A DNA stretch of 64,000 bases from Bacillus changyiensis (GTDB lineage: Bacteria > Bacillota > Bacilli > Bacillales > Bacillaceae). The stretch spans positions 62,001-126,000 of the forward strand of contig NZ_JAQFWW010000002.1 of assembly GCF_027706145.1 (NCBI RefSeq), read 5' to 3'. This document shows, piece after piece, positions 62,601 to 64,000 of this stretch (positions are counted from its first letter, which is position 1; each line of letters opens with the position of its first letter). The notes beneath the pieces are model-generated. The model was not told the origin of the DNA, searched no databases, and was given only the letters and a program-made list of their open reading frames with translations. A program made the translations under genes and the position numbers.

Positions 62601-63812
62601 CTAGAAAAACTTAAACTTCCCTTTTTTAAGAACAAGACGTGGTCCCCCGATCAAAAAAAGCGAGCGGTTGTCAATCATTTTTTTCATAATGGAAGCAATA
62701 GTTCCAGTGACTTTTTTGCCATAAGTCAAACCGATGGCATTATGCTCGCCAAGTGAAGCAACAGAACCTTTATTTTCAAAGGAGAATGACTCTGGCTCTT
62801 TGCCACGAATCAATGCAGTAAGATTTTTTGCACAAGTTTCTCCCTGTTGCATAGATATTTGTGCAGTTGGTGGATATGGACGTTCAGTTTTTTCATTGAT
62901 TATAAGTGAACAGTCCCCAATAACGAAAACATTCTGATATCCTTCCACACGTAAATCAGGTTTGACCTTAACACGACCGCGCATGTTTTCAAAACCTGAC
63001 TGTTCAATAACTGGATTTCCTCGTACTCCAGCAGCCCACACAACCGTTCCCGCTTTCATTTCTTCCATGGCATCATCTTTGCCACAAACAATCCCCTCTT
63101 TTGTGCATTCTTTGATAGCGGTACCAATTTTAAATTCAACACCTTTTTCCTCAAGGTCATGCACTGCATAATCAACAAGTTCTTGATCAAAACCAGGGAG
63201 AATAGATGGTGCTGCTTCTACACAAATTAAACGAACCTTTTGTCGGTCTATATCATATTCCTTGCAAAGTTCAGGAACTCGGTTTCCCAGTTCTCCTAAA
63301 AATTCTATTCCTGTAAAACCTGCACCTCCAACAACAATTGTCAAACGTTCAGGACGTTTTTCGGCTTCTGTGTGATACGTTGCAAATTGATATTCAATAT
63401 GCTCACGAAGTTGGCGTGCAGAATTGATATTTGTAATTGAAAACGCATACTCTTTTAACCCCGGGATTCCAAAGGTTTCGGGAACTGCACCCAATGCAAC
63501 AACAAGATAGTCATATGTAAGTTCACCATTTTCCATGATGACTTTCTTTTCTTTTTGCTCGATCAACTTCACTGTATCCTTAACAAAATGAACACGCTGT
63601 GGGTGAATTACATCTTTTATCTGGTAGCGGCATCTGTCATGATGTAAAGTACCTGCACTTGCCTCATGCATCCAAGTTGTTTCATAGTGATAATGATGTT
63701 GATTGACAAGTGTAATATCCACTTCATGTATTCCGGTTTTTTTGACAAGTCTTGTGACAGTCATTAATCCACCATAACCTGCACCTAATATGACCACTTT
63801 TGGCTTCATCAA
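62601..63812 (-). CDS. yumB: Type II NADH dehydrogenase-like protein YumB
   Basis: FAD-dependent pyridine nucleotide-disulphide-type oxidoreductase of the NDH-2 family, which passes electrons from NADH to menaquinone at the membrane without pumping protons. 403 residues. Marks: first dinucleotide fold [17 protein letters not shown], second [18 protein letters not shown] near 160, [11 protein letters not shown], and the FAD-binding [11 protein letters not shown] near 290, followed by [12 protein letters not shown]. The end FKFF is the same as in B. subtilis YumB. I use the TTG at 63812, at a good distance from AAGGTGG and matching the B. subtilis start; ATG at 63809 and GTG at 63827 are alternatives. 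188 bases upstream to the window edge hold no gene I can see. Confidence 0.93.
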   Translation of the reverse strand: MMKPKVVILGAGYGGLMTVTRLVKKTGIHEVDITLVNQHHYHYETTWMHEASAGTLHHDRCRYQIKDVIHPQRVHFVKDTVKLIEQKEKKVIMENGELTYDYLVVALGAVPETFGIPGLKEYAFSITNINSARQLREHIEYQFATYHTEAEKRPERLTIVVGGAGFTGIEFLGELGNRVPELCKEYDIDRQKVRLICVEAAPSILPGFDQELVDYAVHDLEEKGVEFKIGTAIKECTKEGIVCGKDDAMEEMKAGTVVWAAGVRGNPVIEQSGFENMRGRVKVKPDLRVEGYQNVFVIGDCSLIINEKTERPYPPTAQISMQQGETCAKNLTALIRGKEPESFSFENKGSVASLGEHNAIGLTYGKKVTGTIASIMKKMIDNRSLFLIGGPRLVLKKGKFKFF

Positions 63813-64000
63813 CGGAATCACATCCACCTTTTCTATATTTTTACTGTTTGAGCCGTATCATCAGCTCATGATGAAAAAAGTCTGTGAAGTCCTTATTCTT
63901 CCCCACAAGTCATGAAAGTTTCATAAAAAATTAACATTTTATCTACACTAACATCATAACGATTCAATTTACCTTTTTCAAGGAATAGGAAAAATCCTGC

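Noticed and set aside
1-64000. CRISPR arrays, tRNA/rRNA genes, insertion sequences, prophage or T-box/riboswitch leaders
   Set aside because: I read through the gaps and saw no regular repeat-spacer pattern, cloverleaf, transposase, terminal repeats or known leader motif. Short or divergent RNAs could still be missed without a covariance search.

Overview
The window is a stretch of a Bacillus chromosome. Many protein sequences match the Bacillus subtilis proteins I remember (Pgi, YugJ, YuzA, YugI, PbpD, ComA, DegQ, YukD, YukE, AdeR, PepA, YumB). The gene order also follows the B. subtilis yugU-to-yumB segment. The AT-rich base use and the differences listed below point to a relative of the B. 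subtilis group rather than B. subtilis itself. All comparisons are from memory, without a database search.

Layout. 1-7.2 kb: a nitronate monooxygenase cut by the window edge, yugU, a secreted GH12 glucanase, the CBS-domain membrane protein yugS, the metallopeptidase yugP, the mstX-yugO potassium-channel operon, yugN and a DUF421 protein. 7.5-16.4 kb: pgi, the alcohol dehydrogenase yugJ, yuzA, yugI, alaR-alaT, yugF, yugE, patB, a small membrane protein and kapD. 16.5-23.2 kb: the MFS transporter yuxJ, pbpD, a frameshifted yuxK, yufK, a phosphatidylethanolamine operon (pssA, a DedA gene, psd) and a small exported protein. 23.4-29.2 kb: the seven-gene mrpABCDEFG Na+/H+ antiporter operon. 29.2-34 kb: the quorum-sensing locus degQ, comQ, comX, comP, comA, then yuxO. 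comX and degQ are short genes with clear family signatures. 34.4-42.7 kb: yuzC, yuxH, pncA-pncB, yueI, yueH, yueG, yueF, a secreted lipase-like esterase behind a near-perfect cre site, and yueE. 42.8-53.5 kb: the type VII secretion locus yukE, yukD, yukC, yukB, yueB, yueC, followed by yueD. 53.8-64 kb: a Na+/alanine-type symporter divergent from adeR, bioY with a BirA operator, yuiF, pepA, yuiD, yuiC, yuiB, yuiA and the NADH dehydrogenase yumB.

How the parts connect. ComQ matures ComX, ComP senses it and ComA responds. A ComA-box-like site lies upstream of degQ. The Mrp complex, the YugO channel and the symporters concern Na+, K+ and pH balance. alaR-alaT, adeR and the symporter concern alanine. 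Most transcription units end in clear intrinsic terminators, many of them shared by convergent genes.

Main departures from the B. subtilis layout as I remember it: no kinB-kapB beside kapD, a symporter in place of ald beside adeR, no dhb siderophore genes, pssA-psd inserted between yufK and mrpA, and a secreted esterase beside yueF. The most unusual sequence details are a terminator-type hairpin between the Shine-Dalgarno and the TTG start of yugS, a one-base frameshift at the start of yuxK, and a ComX tail with two tryptophans. I found no tRNA, rRNA, CRISPR array, insertion sequence or prophage. I saw no wholly new multi-gene system; the novelty here lies in local details.
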